From CAZVXI01 sp964631295 (GTDB lineage: Bacteria > Planctomycetota > Phycisphaerae > Phycisphaerales > SM1A02), in contig CAZVXI010000010.1 of assembly GCA_964631295.1 (NCBI GenBank), positions 1 to 37,453 of the forward strand: 37,453 bases of DNA. Direction: 5' to 3'. A program made the position numbers and the translations under genes. Positions within the stretch are counted from its first letter, which is position 1, and each line of letters opens with the position of its first letter. Under the pieces are notes generated by a model. The model was not told where the DNA came from and made no database searches. It worked only from the letters and a program-made list of their open reading frames with translations. This document shows positions 1 to 8,609 of the stretch, piece after piece.

Positions 1-39
1 GTGTGATCCGTGCGCTCTAGCCAGCTGAGCTAATCGCCC
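1..39 (-). tRNA. tRNA-Val(CAC), partial at window edge
   Basis: Read on the minus strand from 39 downwards, this is the 5' half of a tRNA. It has acceptor strand GGGCGAT, TA at positions 8-9, D stem GCTC/GAGC with a GG-containing D loop, anticodon stem strand CACGG and loop ATCACAC. In that loop the anticodon is CAC, which reads the valine codon GTG. The 5' acceptor and D arm resemble bacterial tRNA-Val. The 3' half lies outside the window, so stem closure and the CCA end cannot be checked. Confidence 0.85.
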
Positions 40-103
40 TCGGAACGCGGAGTATAGCCGAGGATCGCGGAAGCGTCACCAGCTGGACTGCAGCCCGGTG
101 AAA

Positions 104-1609
104 TCAGGTGTCAGCATCGGCTGATGGCTGCACGATCTCAATCAAGACCTGAACAAGCCGCCCGCGCAGGCGCGAGCGCGCGGGGTCGTCGAGGCGTGAG
201 ACGCCGGGTCGCTCAGCAGAATCGCGCGGTTCGTCAGGCTCGACCGGTTGCTGCACCGATGATTCGAGCGATGACCACCTCGCCCGGCCGCGGACAGCTT
301 TCGCAAGGCGATCGAGTCGGCACATCGCGTCGCGGTCGAACGAGAGATTGCGATGCTGCGCAGTGTCGGGTTGTCCGTCTTCATCGTTGATGACAAGCGG
401 CTGCTGCGCCGCATGACCGCGATGGAGCAGTCGATCAACAAGTTGCACTTGCCGCTGAGCAAGATGGAGGACAACGAGGGGCGAGACGGCAACTTCGCGT
501 ACTGCGTTGATGCGATTGCGAAGCGCGCGGCCATGTGTGCGCGCCGCGCCTGCAAGCCCGCCGATGACTGCGCCGGTTGCTGTTCCGATGCCAAAGGTCA
601 GGCCGGCAGCAGCCACGTCGAAGACCGCGCCAGCCATCGCGCCCGCGGCAGCGCCCCCACCGCCGACTTTCGCAAGCACAAGTAACTGCGATCGATCAAA
701 CGGATCACTCCGCCATCCCTCTCGCGGGAGGTCGAGGTCAACTCGTCGCTGATCATCATCGTCCATGCCGCGCACCGAAAGGATACGCTGGTATGCCTCC
801 TGTTCTCGCGCGCATATTGCAGCCATCATCTCAGCGGTCACGCGGTCAACACCGCTGTCACCCGAATCGCGTGGGATGAGCACAGTATGAGATGCGACGT
901 CGATCATCATCTCGGCAATCTCGACGAGAGCGCGTTTCGTGAAGTGCTCCCACTGGTCGACTCGCAGTTGAGAGAATCGCTTGATCGCCTGCTCGCCAGT
1001 CGTCTGTGCGACGAGCCGTGCGATCGTATCAAGCAGGTGCCGTTCATCCGCCGGCCGCAGCGCGACGACATCGAATGATGCGACATAGCCGAAGCCGCCG
1101 CGCATCAGCAGGTCGCGCCACTCTTCGGTGCGCGCATTCGCGTGTGCAGTGAAGTTCAGCACATTGACAATCCGCGGATTGGCCCAGCGGAGTATCTCCA
1201 GTTCATCGCGGTACTTGGCTAGCGTGCGCTGGCGGGCATCGACAACATTGAGAAGAACATCGCATTCGAGCATCTGTCGAAGAGCTTTGGTAGGCTGCGG
1301 AAAGCGAGTCACTGCCGACGATGCGAGGAAGCGCTCGATCAGTTCACGTCCTTCGTCACGCGTGGCCTGCCTTGTTGCTTCGATCGCATCGCGCAGTTCG
1401 ATCGAGTTCTCGAGCCCCGGGGTGTCGTACAGCCGAAGGAGCGGCGCGTCGTCTTCGTCTGCGATGTCGATCCACTCAACGCGGCGTGTAACAGCGCGGC
1501 GGTCGGCAACTTCACCGAAGTCACGCGTCCATGTGAGCGTGCGTACGAGCGATGTCTTGCCATGATTCGTGTGGCCGACCACGGCGATGCTGAGCGGCTC
1601 AGCAATCAT
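104..1609 (-). CDS. DUF3482-type GTPase
   Basis: Predicted P-loop GTPase of 501 residues. The G1 motif GHTNHGKTS is at residues 12-20 and the G3 motif DTPG at 62-65. The expected NKxD specificity motif is not intact; NFTA around 152-155 sits where it would be. A glycine-zipper stretch near residues 320-365 (GAAAGAMAGA...GAVIGGLAGA) could contact membrane and is typical of GTPases carrying the uncharacterised DUF3482 region. The start at 1609 is chosen because its ATG overlaps the stop of the upstream gene as ATGA and is preceded by GAGGGA; a longer reading from 1654 would run 45 bases into that gene. Family knowledge: DUF3482 GTPases are repeatedly found next to DUF2868 membrane proteins, as here. 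A joint membrane-associated role is inferred and the substrate or process is unknown. Confidence 0.88.
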   Translation of the reverse strand: MIAEPLSIAVVGHTNHGKTSLVRTLTWTRDFGEVADRRAVTRRVEWIDIADEDDAPLLRLYDTPGLENSIELRDAIEATRQATRDEGRELIERFLASSAVTRFPQPTKALRQMLECDVLLNVVDARQRTLAKYRDELEILRWANPRIVNVLNFTAHANARTEEWRDLLMRGGFGYVASFDVVALRPADERHLLDTIARLVAQTTGEQAIKRFSQLRVDQWEHFTKRALVEIAEMMIDVASHTVLIPRDSGDSGVDRVTAEMMAAICAREQEAYQRILSVRGMDDDDQRRVDLDLPREGWRSDPFDRSQLLVLAKVGGGGAAAGAMAGAVFDVAAAGLTFGIGTATGAVIGGLAGAARTHGRALRNRINAVREVAVSPLVVLHLAQRQVQLVDRLLHRGHAAQQPLVINDEDGQPDTAQHRNLSFDRDAMCRLDRLAKAVRGRARWSSLESSVQQPVEPDEPRDSAERPGVSRLDDPARSRLRGRLVQVLIEIVQPSADADT

Positions 1610-3684
1610 CGGATTCCCTCGACCTCGCACAGAGATTCGTATGAGTCGCTGCATTCCCGCATAAGTCTTGCAACGTCCGGGTCCAACGAATCCATACGTT
1701 TAAGCACGCGTCTCGTCACATCCTCGATCAGAGGTGACTCACAGCGGCCCTGAAGATCGAGCATCACTGCCAGTGCGATAGCTTCATTGATCACCGGTGG
1801 AGTCGACTGCGTGCGTTTCCGATCCACGCGCATCGCCGCAGCTCTGAGCGTTCGTCGAGCGACCGCCTGCAGTGGGTTGCGGACGGCAGACACAGCTTCG
1901 CGCGCCCCGGCTTTTAGGTCGCGGCCGCGTTGATGAATGCTGCTCACGATGTCGTTTGCGGCTGCTGCGTCCTCGACTGGTCGTGACTGAAACATATTCG
2001 CAAGCAGATCGAGGTCGATGGCGGCATCGTCGGCTGCTTGAGTGATGTATGCGCACGCAGTTCTCCACCATGCGAATCGCTCCGGGACTTGCTCATCTCC
2101 ATGCGATGCAGTCAGATGCAGACGCAATCGGTTGCACGCGTGCGCAGTCATACACTCAACGTCAATCGGCAGGACATCGCTTTCTCGAATTCCCGCATGG
2201 CGGAGCATGTCGCGCCATTGGGTGAGGCGCGCTCGCCGGGCAGCAAGGTCTGGCAAGTCGATTGCCAGGCGAGCACCCCCACATAACAGGGCGATCAGCG
2301 ATTGATTCGTTCGCTCGGCAACTTGCATAATGAACCTCGCATGGCCCGTGTCCGGCACCGACGCGATGTCAACTGCGACGACGACATGCTGCGGCTCCGT
2401 GCGCGAATCCTCCAACCATGCGAGGACATGGTCCCGATCCTCGCGGCCATCGATGTCCACGGTGCGCGCCCAATCGATGCCGTCGCAGGTGAGCCCTTCA
2501 ACCGACGTCGGAAGTTCAATGCCAATGAGCGCGGGCGCATCGAATCTGCGCGTCGGCGCGCGCTTGCCGCGCACACCGCCGAGCGCAGCAAGATCTTCAT
2601 CAAGACCATCATCGTCAGGTGCTGTCAACCCGCGTGCCCCTGCATGAACAGTCGGCCTCAAGTCGGCGTAGCCACCGGCAAATCGATCAAGATCGAGACG
2701 ATATCGTCGCTTGCCGACTCGCAGCGCGATCAGCGACGAGAGCAGCAGAACGCCGCGCGGCGCGATTCCATAGACAATGATGCATCCGACGAGCATCGCG
2801 GCCCATGCTGTGCGCGCTTCAGCCAGCGCTGCGTGCGTCGCGCCCGGTCCACACGCGGCAATCTGCGCAGCAGTCGGCGCGGCAAAGCCGAACTGCGTCG
2901 GCAGCCAGGCGATTGCACGTGTGAGATCGACGAACACACCATCCGGGAGAATCGTCGTCTGCCAGTGGAATGTGTAGGACTTCGCGCTGAGCAGCAGCAA
3001 GGCAACCAGGAGAAACGCACAGTTGGCCGTGAACCACAAGCCATGGCTGGCCACGCCCGTGCTCCATCTGGCGAGTTGCCGGCTGCGCAAGACCGTGAGC
3101 CATGCGCAAACAGCGGCCGTGGTAACGCGCGTCGCGCGCATGCGTCGTGAGGCAAGATCAAAAATCGCAAACAACACTCGACCAACCCAGCTGGCAGATG
3201 ATGCAAGCCCCGGGACAAACGAGAAGGCAATCCAGATCAACAGTGCCGCCACTTGCACGCCGAATGCAACAAGCAGCAGCCAGTAGAAGTTGACGGGCGT
3301 GCCCTCGCCGCCGCTGAACAGCGCGCCTGCCAGCACAGCGCCAATGATCAGTGCTGCGAGGATCATCCCCAGCGACGCCAGCATCAAAACCCGTCCGATG
3401 CGCGCGAGGGCCGTTCGAAGTACGCCAGCGACTTGCAGCGATCGGGCGCGCTCGATCAACACATGTTCGAATCCGCCGTACGGAGTACCTTCACTGCGGG
3501 ACATGGCGACGCGCTGCGTGCCGCCTCGCTCGTACGCGAATACAGCCTCTGTGAGAAGGCGATCTTCGAAGGAGCTGCCACGCTCGGATCGAGTTGTTGC
3601 GTCAGCTACCGTCACGACGTCGATGGGCCTGCCATGTATGATGACCGATTCTGCTGCGGCGTGCGAACAGCCGCATCCCGGCAA
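1606..3684 (-). CDS. DUF2868-type multi-pass membrane protein
   Basis: A protein of up to 692 residues with several clear membrane segments in its N-terminal half. They include the paired hydrophobic runs around residues 95-120 and 130-155, and further segments near 210-235 and 295-320. A long soluble C-terminal part follows. The pattern, together with the partner GTPase encoded immediately downstream, fits the uncharacterised DUF2868 family. The early LLTEAVFAYERG segment (about residues 43-54) resembles the start of that domain. The longest reading begins with TTG at 3684 without a good ribosome binding site. A GTG at 3615 is an alternative, so the first 23 residues may not be translated. 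Its stop overlaps the GTPase start (ATGA), which implies translational coupling. tatA ends 40 bases upstream on the same strand. Confidence 0.82.
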   Translation of the reverse strand: MPGCGCSHAAAESVIIHGRPIDVVTVADATTRSERGSSFEDRLLTEAVFAYERGGTQRVAMSRSEGTPYGGFEHVLIERARSLQVAGVLRTALARIGRVLMLASLGMILAALIIGAVLAGALFSGGEGTPVNFYWLLLVAFGVQVAALLIWIAFSFVPGLASSASWVGRVLFAIFDLASRRMRATRVTTAAVCAWLTVLRSRQLARWSTGVASHGLWFTANCAFLLVALLLLSAKSYTFHWQTTILPDGVFVDLTRAIAWLPTQFGFAAPTAAQIAACGPGATHAALAEARTAWAAMLVGCIIVYGIAPRGVLLLSSLIALRVGKRRYRLDLDRFAGGYADLRPTVHAGARGLTAPDDDGLDEDLAALGGVRGKRAPTRRFDAPALIGIELPTSVEGLTCDGIDWARTVDIDGREDRDHVLAWLEDSRTEPQHVVVAVDIASVPDTGHARFIMQVAERTNQSLIALLCGGARLAIDLPDLAARRARLTQWRDMLRHAGIRESDVLPIDVECMTAHACNRLRLHLTASHGDEQVPERFAWWRTACAYITQAADDAAIDLDLLANMFQSRPVEDAAAANDIVSSIHQRGRDLKAGAREAVSAVRNPLQAVARRTLRAAAMRVDRKRTQSTPPVINEAIALAVMLDLQGRCESPLIEDVTRRVLKRMDSLDPDVARLMRECSDSYESLCEVEGIR

Positions 3685-3724
3685 TCTTCATCGACGAACG
3701 TTGTTCATTCTTTCGCCCGATGCG

Positions 3725-4012
3725 TCAAGCGCCCGAGTTCTCGGGCCTTGGTTCAGCTCCGACCGAGACTTTGTCGGGCGGGGCTTCAGCACCCATTTCC
3801 TCGCGCGGCAGAGCCGGCCGGTCCGATTCTTCATCGATCTCGTCTTCAATGCCCTTGATTCCACGCTTGAACTCAACGATCCCGCGACCAAGGCTTCGGC
3901 CGACTTCAGGCAGTCGGCGACCAAAGATCAGCAGCCCGAGGACCAGCAGCACGATCCATTCGGGGCCGCCGGGAAGTCCAAATGCGAGATAAACGTCGAG
4001 ATTCGATAGCAT
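3725..4012 (-). CDS. tatA: TatA/TatE-type twin-arginine translocase subunit
   Basis: A 95-residue protein with the TatA layout: a short periplasmic N terminus, one membrane helix (about residues 16-31, PEWIVLLVLGLLIFG), the hinge FGRRLPEVGRSLG, and an amphipathic helix ending in EFKRGIKGIEDE, followed by an acidic, Pro-rich tail. TatA oligomers form the channel through which folded proteins with RR signal peptides cross the inner membrane. The start at 4012 is chosen because the membrane helix follows at the usual distance and AGGA lies nine bases upstream; the longer reading from 4123 adds unrelated sequence. TatB is similar in plan, but the short tail favours TatA/E. No tatC is in the window. 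Confidence 0.9.
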   Translation of the reverse strand: MLSNLDVYLAFGLPGGPEWIVLLVLGLLIFGRRLPEVGRSLGRGIVEFKRGIKGIEDEIDEESDRPALPREEMGAEAPPDKVSVGAEPRPENSGA

Positions 4013-4219
4013 GGTGCCGTTCCTGCGTGCACACGGGGTAGTCCCACGTGAAGAACCATTGTAGCTCATCGGTTGTACGGGGGAAGGCCCGGTTTCTTCC
4101 CTGCAAAAGGGTCGACAAGTCATGCTTCCGAGCGAGCCTTGCCGATGTCCAAGGGTGTTCCATGTCGCGGCCGATAACGTTGGGACATGGCCGCACCTGA
4201 CTCCTCCCAGATTGCCACC

Positions 4220-5500
4220 ATGACACGATCAATCAATGCTGCCGCTACACCACTGCTGATCTCGACACTGGTTCTGTCGGCAGGCTGCTCGAGCCAGCCC
4301 AAGCCGACCGAACCAGCCCCGGTTTCCACTCGCCTGCCAGACTACAGCCGCCCGCTTTCGCCCGGCCAGTCGGCACTTCGGCTGCTGACAGACGTCAGCG
4401 CCATGCCGGATTTTGGCAATGCGTTTCGCGACCGCGACCCGGCGCTCATGCTCTCATTGGAGCGGAGTATTGCCTGGTTTGACAAGCCATCGAGCAAGAC
4501 CCACTTCCCGATCGGCGATGTGACACACGACCGTGCCCGCGCGAGCGTGACGGCCCTGCTCGACCTGTTTGATCATGCGGGCAGCGAACAGGCTTTCGTC
4601 GGCGAACTGCTCCGGATGTTCGATGTGTACCAATCCGTCGGATACGACGGCAACGGCGTCGTCCTTTTCACCGGCTACTACGCGCCTGTTGTGGAGGCGA
4701 GCCTTGTCCGCACATCTCGCTTTCGCGTGCCGCTCTACACGCGACCGGATGATCTTGCGCGCGATGACAAGACCGGCACACCCCTCGGCCGACGAACCGC
4801 AAACGGTGGGATCGTCCCCTACTACTCACGCCGCGAGATCGAAGAATCACAGATGTTCCGTGGCAACGAACTCGTCTGGCTTGAGAACGAACTCGATGCC
4901 TACATCATCCACGTGAATGGATCCGCGAAACTTCGCCTGCCCGATGGTTCGCCGATGTACGTCGGATACGCGGGCAAGACGGATCGACCTTACGCGAGTC
5001 TTGGCCAGGCAATGATCCGCGCGGGGCTCGTCGACGCGTCAGGTGTATCGCTGACTTCTATCGAGCGCACTTTCGAGCGGAATCCGCAGGCCGTGATCGA
5101 CCTGATGTATGAAAACGAAAGTTACGTCTTCTTCATGCGATACCCGGCAGATAACTGGCCTGCAGGCTCGCTTGGCTTCCCCGTCACTCCGGAACGATCG
5201 CTGGCGACGGACAAGTCTGTCTATCCGCGCGCTGGCGTGGTGCTGGTTGATACCCAATCTGTCACGTTTCGTGGCGGCAGCAAGCGGTTCCTGCAGTTCA
5301 TGCTTGATCAGGATACAGGCGGTGCGATCCAGGCGCCGGGGCGCGCAGACATTTTCATGGGAGTCGGGCCGGGCGCAGAGATTCTCGCAGGATCTCAGAA
5401 AGCGGAAGGAAAACTGTACTACCTGTTCCTGAAGGAACAGTTCGTGCAGCAATGGCTCGAAACGGCTGGCAACTCTCGCATGCTCAGCGCCCGCCGGTGA
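4220..5500 (+). CDS. mltA: Membrane-bound lytic murein transglycosylase A (MltA family lipoprotein)
   Basis: A 426-residue predicted lipoprotein. The signal peptide ends in a lipobox (LVLSAGC), so it should be lipidated on Cys. The MltA domain is recognisable from FTGYYAPVVEASL, VPYYSRREIE and YVGYAGKTDRPYASLG. The C-terminal 3D domain contains DTGGAI followed by the GRADIFMGVG segment, which carries the aspartate acting as catalyst in MltA (D308 in E. coli). MltA cleaves peptidoglycan glycan strands, leaving 1,6-anhydro-muramyl ends. The ATG at 4220 is preferred over 4187 because it begins directly at a normal signal peptide. The 3' end overlaps the convergent transglutaminase-like gene by 17 bases. 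Divergent from tatA across about 207 bases. Confidence 0.93.
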   Translation: MTRSINAAATPLLISTLVLSAGCSSQPKPTEPAPVSTRLPDYSRPLSPGQSALRLLTDVSAMPDFGNAFRDRDPALMLSLERSIAWFDKPSSKTHFPIGDVTHDRARASVTALLDLFDHAGSEQAFVGELLRMFDVYQSVGYDGNGVVLFTGYYAPVVEASLVRTSRFRVPLYTRPDDLARDDKTGTPLGRRTANGGIVPYYSRREIEESQMFRGNELVWLENELDAYIIHVNGSAKLRLPDGSPMYVGYAGKTDRPYASLGQAMIRAGLVDASGVSLTSIERTFERNPQAVIDLMYENESYVFFMRYPADNWPAGSLGFPVTPERSLATDKSVYPRAGVVLVDTQSVTFRGGSKRFLQFMLDQDTGGAIQAPGRADIFMGVGPGAEILAGSQKAEGKLYYLFLKEQFVQQWLETAGNSRMLSARR

Positions 5501-7334
5501 TCGTGCCGAGCACGTCGGCAGCCTGTTGGGAGAGCCCGGCTTCATCAAGTCGCTGCGCGTACATCATCCCGACCTTGAACCAGTTGCTCTGCCGGGCGAA
5601 CTCGGCGCCCATCTGGCCCGGTCGTTCGATGCGCGCCCACGTTTGTTCATAGAGCGCGAGCACTTTCCGCCCATCTCCCTGCTCGCGCAGAATCGCTTCG
5701 GCACCTCGCAGGGCTGAAAGAACGAACGGCCCGGCATTTGCGAAGCGACTGATAACATCCTCGTAGCACTGCCCCGCTTTGCGCTGTTCACCCTGCGCTT
5801 CCCACAGCTCAGCCTGTGCCATGCGCACTGCGGCTGCGAGGTCAGAACGATGAGCAAACGTGCGGAATGCAGCATTCCAGAGTTTGTTCTGCTGCCGGGG
5901 ATCATCAATGGTCTGGATCATCGGTGCTGCGACCGCCAGATAGAAATCCGGATATCGCTTCCCGCAAAGCCGGTGTAACACCTCCGCCCAGCGTTCCTTT
6001 TCCTTGAGCGTCAATCGCTCCTCGCTCGCAAGCTGTCGAACAGTAAACCATGCATCCGCATAGCCCGGGCAGGCGCGCAGGCCGGTCTCGAGCAGCTCGA
6101 GTTGATTGCGCAGAGACGCAGTTCGAATGGGCCTCCGTTCGCGCTCATCAATCGACGGCGGTGAGAAACCAACTCCCGTTTCTTCGAGCAGCGCGAGTCG
6201 ACGTGCCGCATCAGTCGCCGCCGCAGCAAACTGCCGATCAAGCGCACTGGCTTGCACGAAATCCGCATGCAGCGAGATATAGCTGTCGGGAATCACTCGG
6301 CGCAACTGCGGGTCGAGCACGTTGCCTCGAACGCCCTGATACGCACGCGACCGACCTGTATCGAAGTTCCACCACGCGCTGTTTCGATCAGCCTGCAGAA
6401 AACCAACCCATGCGTGGCCGACTTCGCTCGATTGACCGGTCGTGTAGGTCGTCGGCACGCCGATCGCTTTCCCGACAGTCATCGCAAAGTAAGCCTGGTC
6501 AGCGCATACCCCGCCAAGTCGTTTGATATTGCGCAGGTTCCAGCCCGCCTGCGTGACCTTCTTCGGCGTGCCCTCGCGAAAATGATCGTGGTCGTACTTG
6601 ATATCGAAGAACCTCGCGCCGACATTTCGATCACCTTCGTAGTTCGCCAGTGCCCATTGCATCTCGCTGATCGATGCCGTTGTGTCGACGACATACACAA
6701 GCAGTTCAGCGGGAATCTCCTTGATGCCGAACAGAAGACGTTCCTCTGATGCGACAAAGTAATCAAAGATCGCAACCGGATCGGCTGACCTTGCAGTATT
6801 CTCATTGATGCGCTGCGTCATCGGTTTGTCGTGCACAACGCAGATCGCTGCGGCAAGGTTTGCGTAACGCTCGATGCGCTCGCCACGCTCCCTGATCATG
6901 CGATGCGCAAGCGTGTACACTTCATCCGGTGATTCGATCTCAGGCTTGATGGCGAACGCAAGCGCTCGCGCAAAAGTCGGCATCTCGCGAAGCTGTCGCA
7001 GCAGCATCTGCGAATCCACGCTCTTCACTTTGCCGAGCTGATCGACCAGACGCAGTGTGAACCCGGCATCCCGGAAGGTCTTCTTATCTGAACCGGGCGC
7101 GAATGCGATTGTCTGATCGAGGATCATCGCATGCCGCTGAACTGCTGCATCAAAGTCGGCATCTTCTGCGACTTGATCCAGCGAACGCCCGATCGCCTCA
7201 CTGATTGCTTCAGAAACTTCATCGGCAACTGCCACCTGCCCGGCAGGCATGCAGCAGAGCAATGCAGCAAACAGCATCACCCGCTGGAGAAATGTCGCGC
7301 GCACTCGTGTTCGATTCATCGTTGTCCAATCCAT
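5484..7334 (-). CDS. Secreted transglutaminase-like (papain-fold) protein
   Basis: A protein of about 616 residues with an N-terminal signal peptide (basic start, hydrophobic core near residues 18-32, Ala-rich cleavage region). A transglutaminase-like core lies at about residues 260-330, with the catalytic-type triad C277 (GGVCADQAYF), H307 (EVGHAWVGF) and D325 (WWNFDTG). The C-terminal 250 residues look helical and repeat-like. Bacterial proteins of this fold are usually cysteine peptidases or amide hydrolases rather than cross-linkers; the substrate is unknown. ATG 7334 is chosen because AAAGGA lies nine bases upstream; ATG 7319 is a possible alternative. It converges on mltA with a 17-base overlap of coding ends, and the zinc-ribbon membrane gene ends 30 bases upstream on the same strand. 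Confidence 0.85.
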   Translation of the reverse strand: MDWTTMNRTRVRATFLQRVMLFAALLCCMPAGQVAVADEVSEAISEAIGRSLDQVAEDADFDAAVQRHAMILDQTIAFAPGSDKKTFRDAGFTLRLVDQLGKVKSVDSQMLLRQLREMPTFARALAFAIKPEIESPDEVYTLAHRMIRERGERIERYANLAAAICVVHDKPMTQRINENTARSADPVAIFDYFVASEERLLFGIKEIPAELLVYVVDTTASISEMQWALANYEGDRNVGARFFDIKYDHDHFREGTPKKVTQAGWNLRNIKRLGGVCADQAYFAMTVGKAIGVPTTYTTGQSSEVGHAWVGFLQADRNSAWWNFDTGRSRAYQGVRGNVLDPQLRRVIPDSYISLHADFVQASALDRQFAAAATDAARRLALLEETGVGFSPPSIDERERRPIRTASLRNQLELLETGLRACPGYADAWFTVRQLASEERLTLKEKERWAEVLHRLCGKRYPDFYLAVAAPMIQTIDDPRQQNKLWNAAFRTFAHRSDLAAAVRMAQAELWEAQGEQRKAGQCYEDVISRFANAGPFVLSALRGAEAILREQGDGRKVLALYEQTWARIERPGQMGAEFARQSNWFKVGMMYAQRLDEAGLSQQAADVLGTITGGR

Positions 7335-7364
7335 CAAGCGCAGTCCTTTGTTGCGTCCTCGTTG

Positions 7365-7931
7365 TCAATCCGTCGCAGAGATCCCTTCCTCCGGCACATA
7401 CATCAGCGATGCAGAACCAAAGGGCCATGCGCGCGCCCGGCTCCAGTGAAGCTCGCCCGGACGAGCCCGAACCTCCTGCTCGAAATGCCATTCATCGAGC
7501 AGCAGCAGCGATTCGCACGCGACACAGCCGACCAGCCAGCCTGCAACCGCCATGATCGCAAATCGACGCAGTGTTCGCCAGGAAAACTGATACCCGCGCG
7601 GATCAGCCGGGGTCCCTCCGCACTCTGGACACCGTTCGGCGAACCGGCTGGCGTTACCTTCGAGGTCATAAGCACACTCGGGGCACCGATTGCGCGCCCA
7701 GCGTCGCTCGCGTCTGCGATGTGCCAGCACTTCCGGCAACTCCGGCAGGCCCGCAGCAAAAAACAGCGGAATCACCATTGCCAGCGCAAATCCACCACCA
7801 ACCAGCATCGGCTTCGATTGAAGCCCGGTGGATTCTCCCATCACCCGAGCCATCCCATACATGTACATGACATGCTCGATGATCGCGAGCAGGATGACGC
7901 CTCGGTAGATCGTCGCCAGTGAAACAGGCAT
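7365..7931 (-). CDS. Zinc-ribbon membrane protein, planctomycete type
   Basis: A 188-residue protein with two hydrophobic segments before the ribbon (about residues 8-27 and 43-65). The zinc ribbon has CPECAYDLEG and, about 17 residues later, CPECGG, giving four cysteines in two CxxC pairs. One further membrane helix follows (about 123-143). Small membrane proteins with a CPxCxYDLxG...CPECG ribbon are common in planctomycete genomes and have no established function. The start at 7931 is an ATG without a convincing ribosome binding site. It probably shares a transcript with the transglutaminase-like gene 30 bases downstream. A related ribbon occurs in the protein at 34344-35774. Confidence 0.75.
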   Translation of the reverse strand: MPVSLATIYRGVILLAIIEHVMYMYGMARVMGESTGLQSKPMLVGGGFALAMVIPLFFAAGLPELPEVLAHRRRERRWARNRCPECAYDLEGNASRFAERCPECGGTPADPRGYQFSWRTLRRFAIMAVAGWLVGCVACESLLLLDEWHFEQEVRARPGELHWSRARAWPFGSASLMYVPEEGISATD

Positions 7932-8216
7932 GAATGATCGTAGGTCGTGCTTTGTCGAGCCATCATGCGAACGGGCGGCGCGATTGCCTTATGAGCGACT
8001 GACAACTTGAAAGAGTCAAGCAATTGCCCGTGGTTCAACAGCAGGTGGATGGCTGATTCGCGACAAGGGAGGCGGCTGCCGTGTGATGCAGAAATCTGGT
8101 GGTGATCGCGTGGGCGCTGCCGAACAGACGGAGAATTTCTCTGCGATCCGTGGTAACCTCCCTGCTCCACGCCTCCCAACGCTGACCCGCTTGAACAGGC
8201 GTGGATGCAGACAGTG

Positions 8217-8290
8217 GTCCGCGTAGCTCAATTGGATAGAGCGCTGGCCTCCGAAGCCAGAGGTTGCAGGTTCGAGCCCTGCCGCGGACG
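8217..8290 (+). tRNA. tRNA-Arg(CCG)
   Basis: A complete 74-base cloverleaf. The acceptor stem GTCCGCG/CGCGGAC has discriminator G at 8290. The D arm is GCTC...GAGC, the anticodon stem CTGGC/GCCAG with loop CTCCGAA (anticodon CCG, for codon CGG), and the T arm GCAGG-TTCGAGC-CCTGC. CCA is not encoded. The MazG-like gene starts only 24 bases downstream. Confidence 0.97.
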
Positions 8291-8314
8291 TTCAGGGCCG
8301 CTCGATTCCCCGCC

Positions 8315-8599
8315 ATGACCATTGAAGAGTTCCAACAGATGATTCGCGATCGGTACTTCGAGACCGACGCTGCGCGCGGACCTGCCGGAACATTTCTCTG
8401 GTTCTCCGAGGAGGTCGGCGAGCTGGCGGAAGCGATTGCCTGCCGCGAACGCGGGGACGGCGATGATGAGAACCTGCGCGAGGAGTTCGCAGATGTGCTG
8501 GCCTGGCTGGCAACCCTTGCGAACATCACAGGTGTGGATCTCGCCGAGGCGATTCACGCGAAGTACATTGAAGATGGTGGGCCGGCGGGGACGAAGTGA
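8315..8599 (+). CDS. MazG-like nucleotide pyrophosphohydrolase
   Basis: A 94-residue all-helical protein of the MazG/NTP-pyrophosphohydrolase type. The metal-binding pattern is visible as EEVGELAEA (ExxE, about residues 30-38) and EEFADVLAWLATLAN (ExxD, about 58-72). Enzymes of this family hydrolyse nucleoside triphosphates to monophosphates and pyrophosphate, often to remove abnormal nucleotides; the specific substrate cannot be read from the sequence. The short single-domain length matches MazG-like housekeeping proteins. The start at 8315 is used because the longer reading from 8264 would begin inside tRNA-Arg. No clear ribosome binding site is seen. trpA follows 10 bases after the stop. 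Confidence 0.88.
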   Translation: MTIEEFQQMIRDRYFETDAARGPAGTFLWFSEEVGELAEAIACRERGDGDDENLREEFADVLAWLATLANITGVDLAEAIHAKYIEDGGPAGTK

Positions 8600-8609
8600 C
8601 GTTTGATCC

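Noticed and set aside
2302..3150. Long plus-strand ORF (282 codons)
   Set aside because: It lies wholly antisense to the DUF2868-type gene, has a Cys- and Arg-rich composition typical of a shadow frame in GC-rich DNA, and has no domain.
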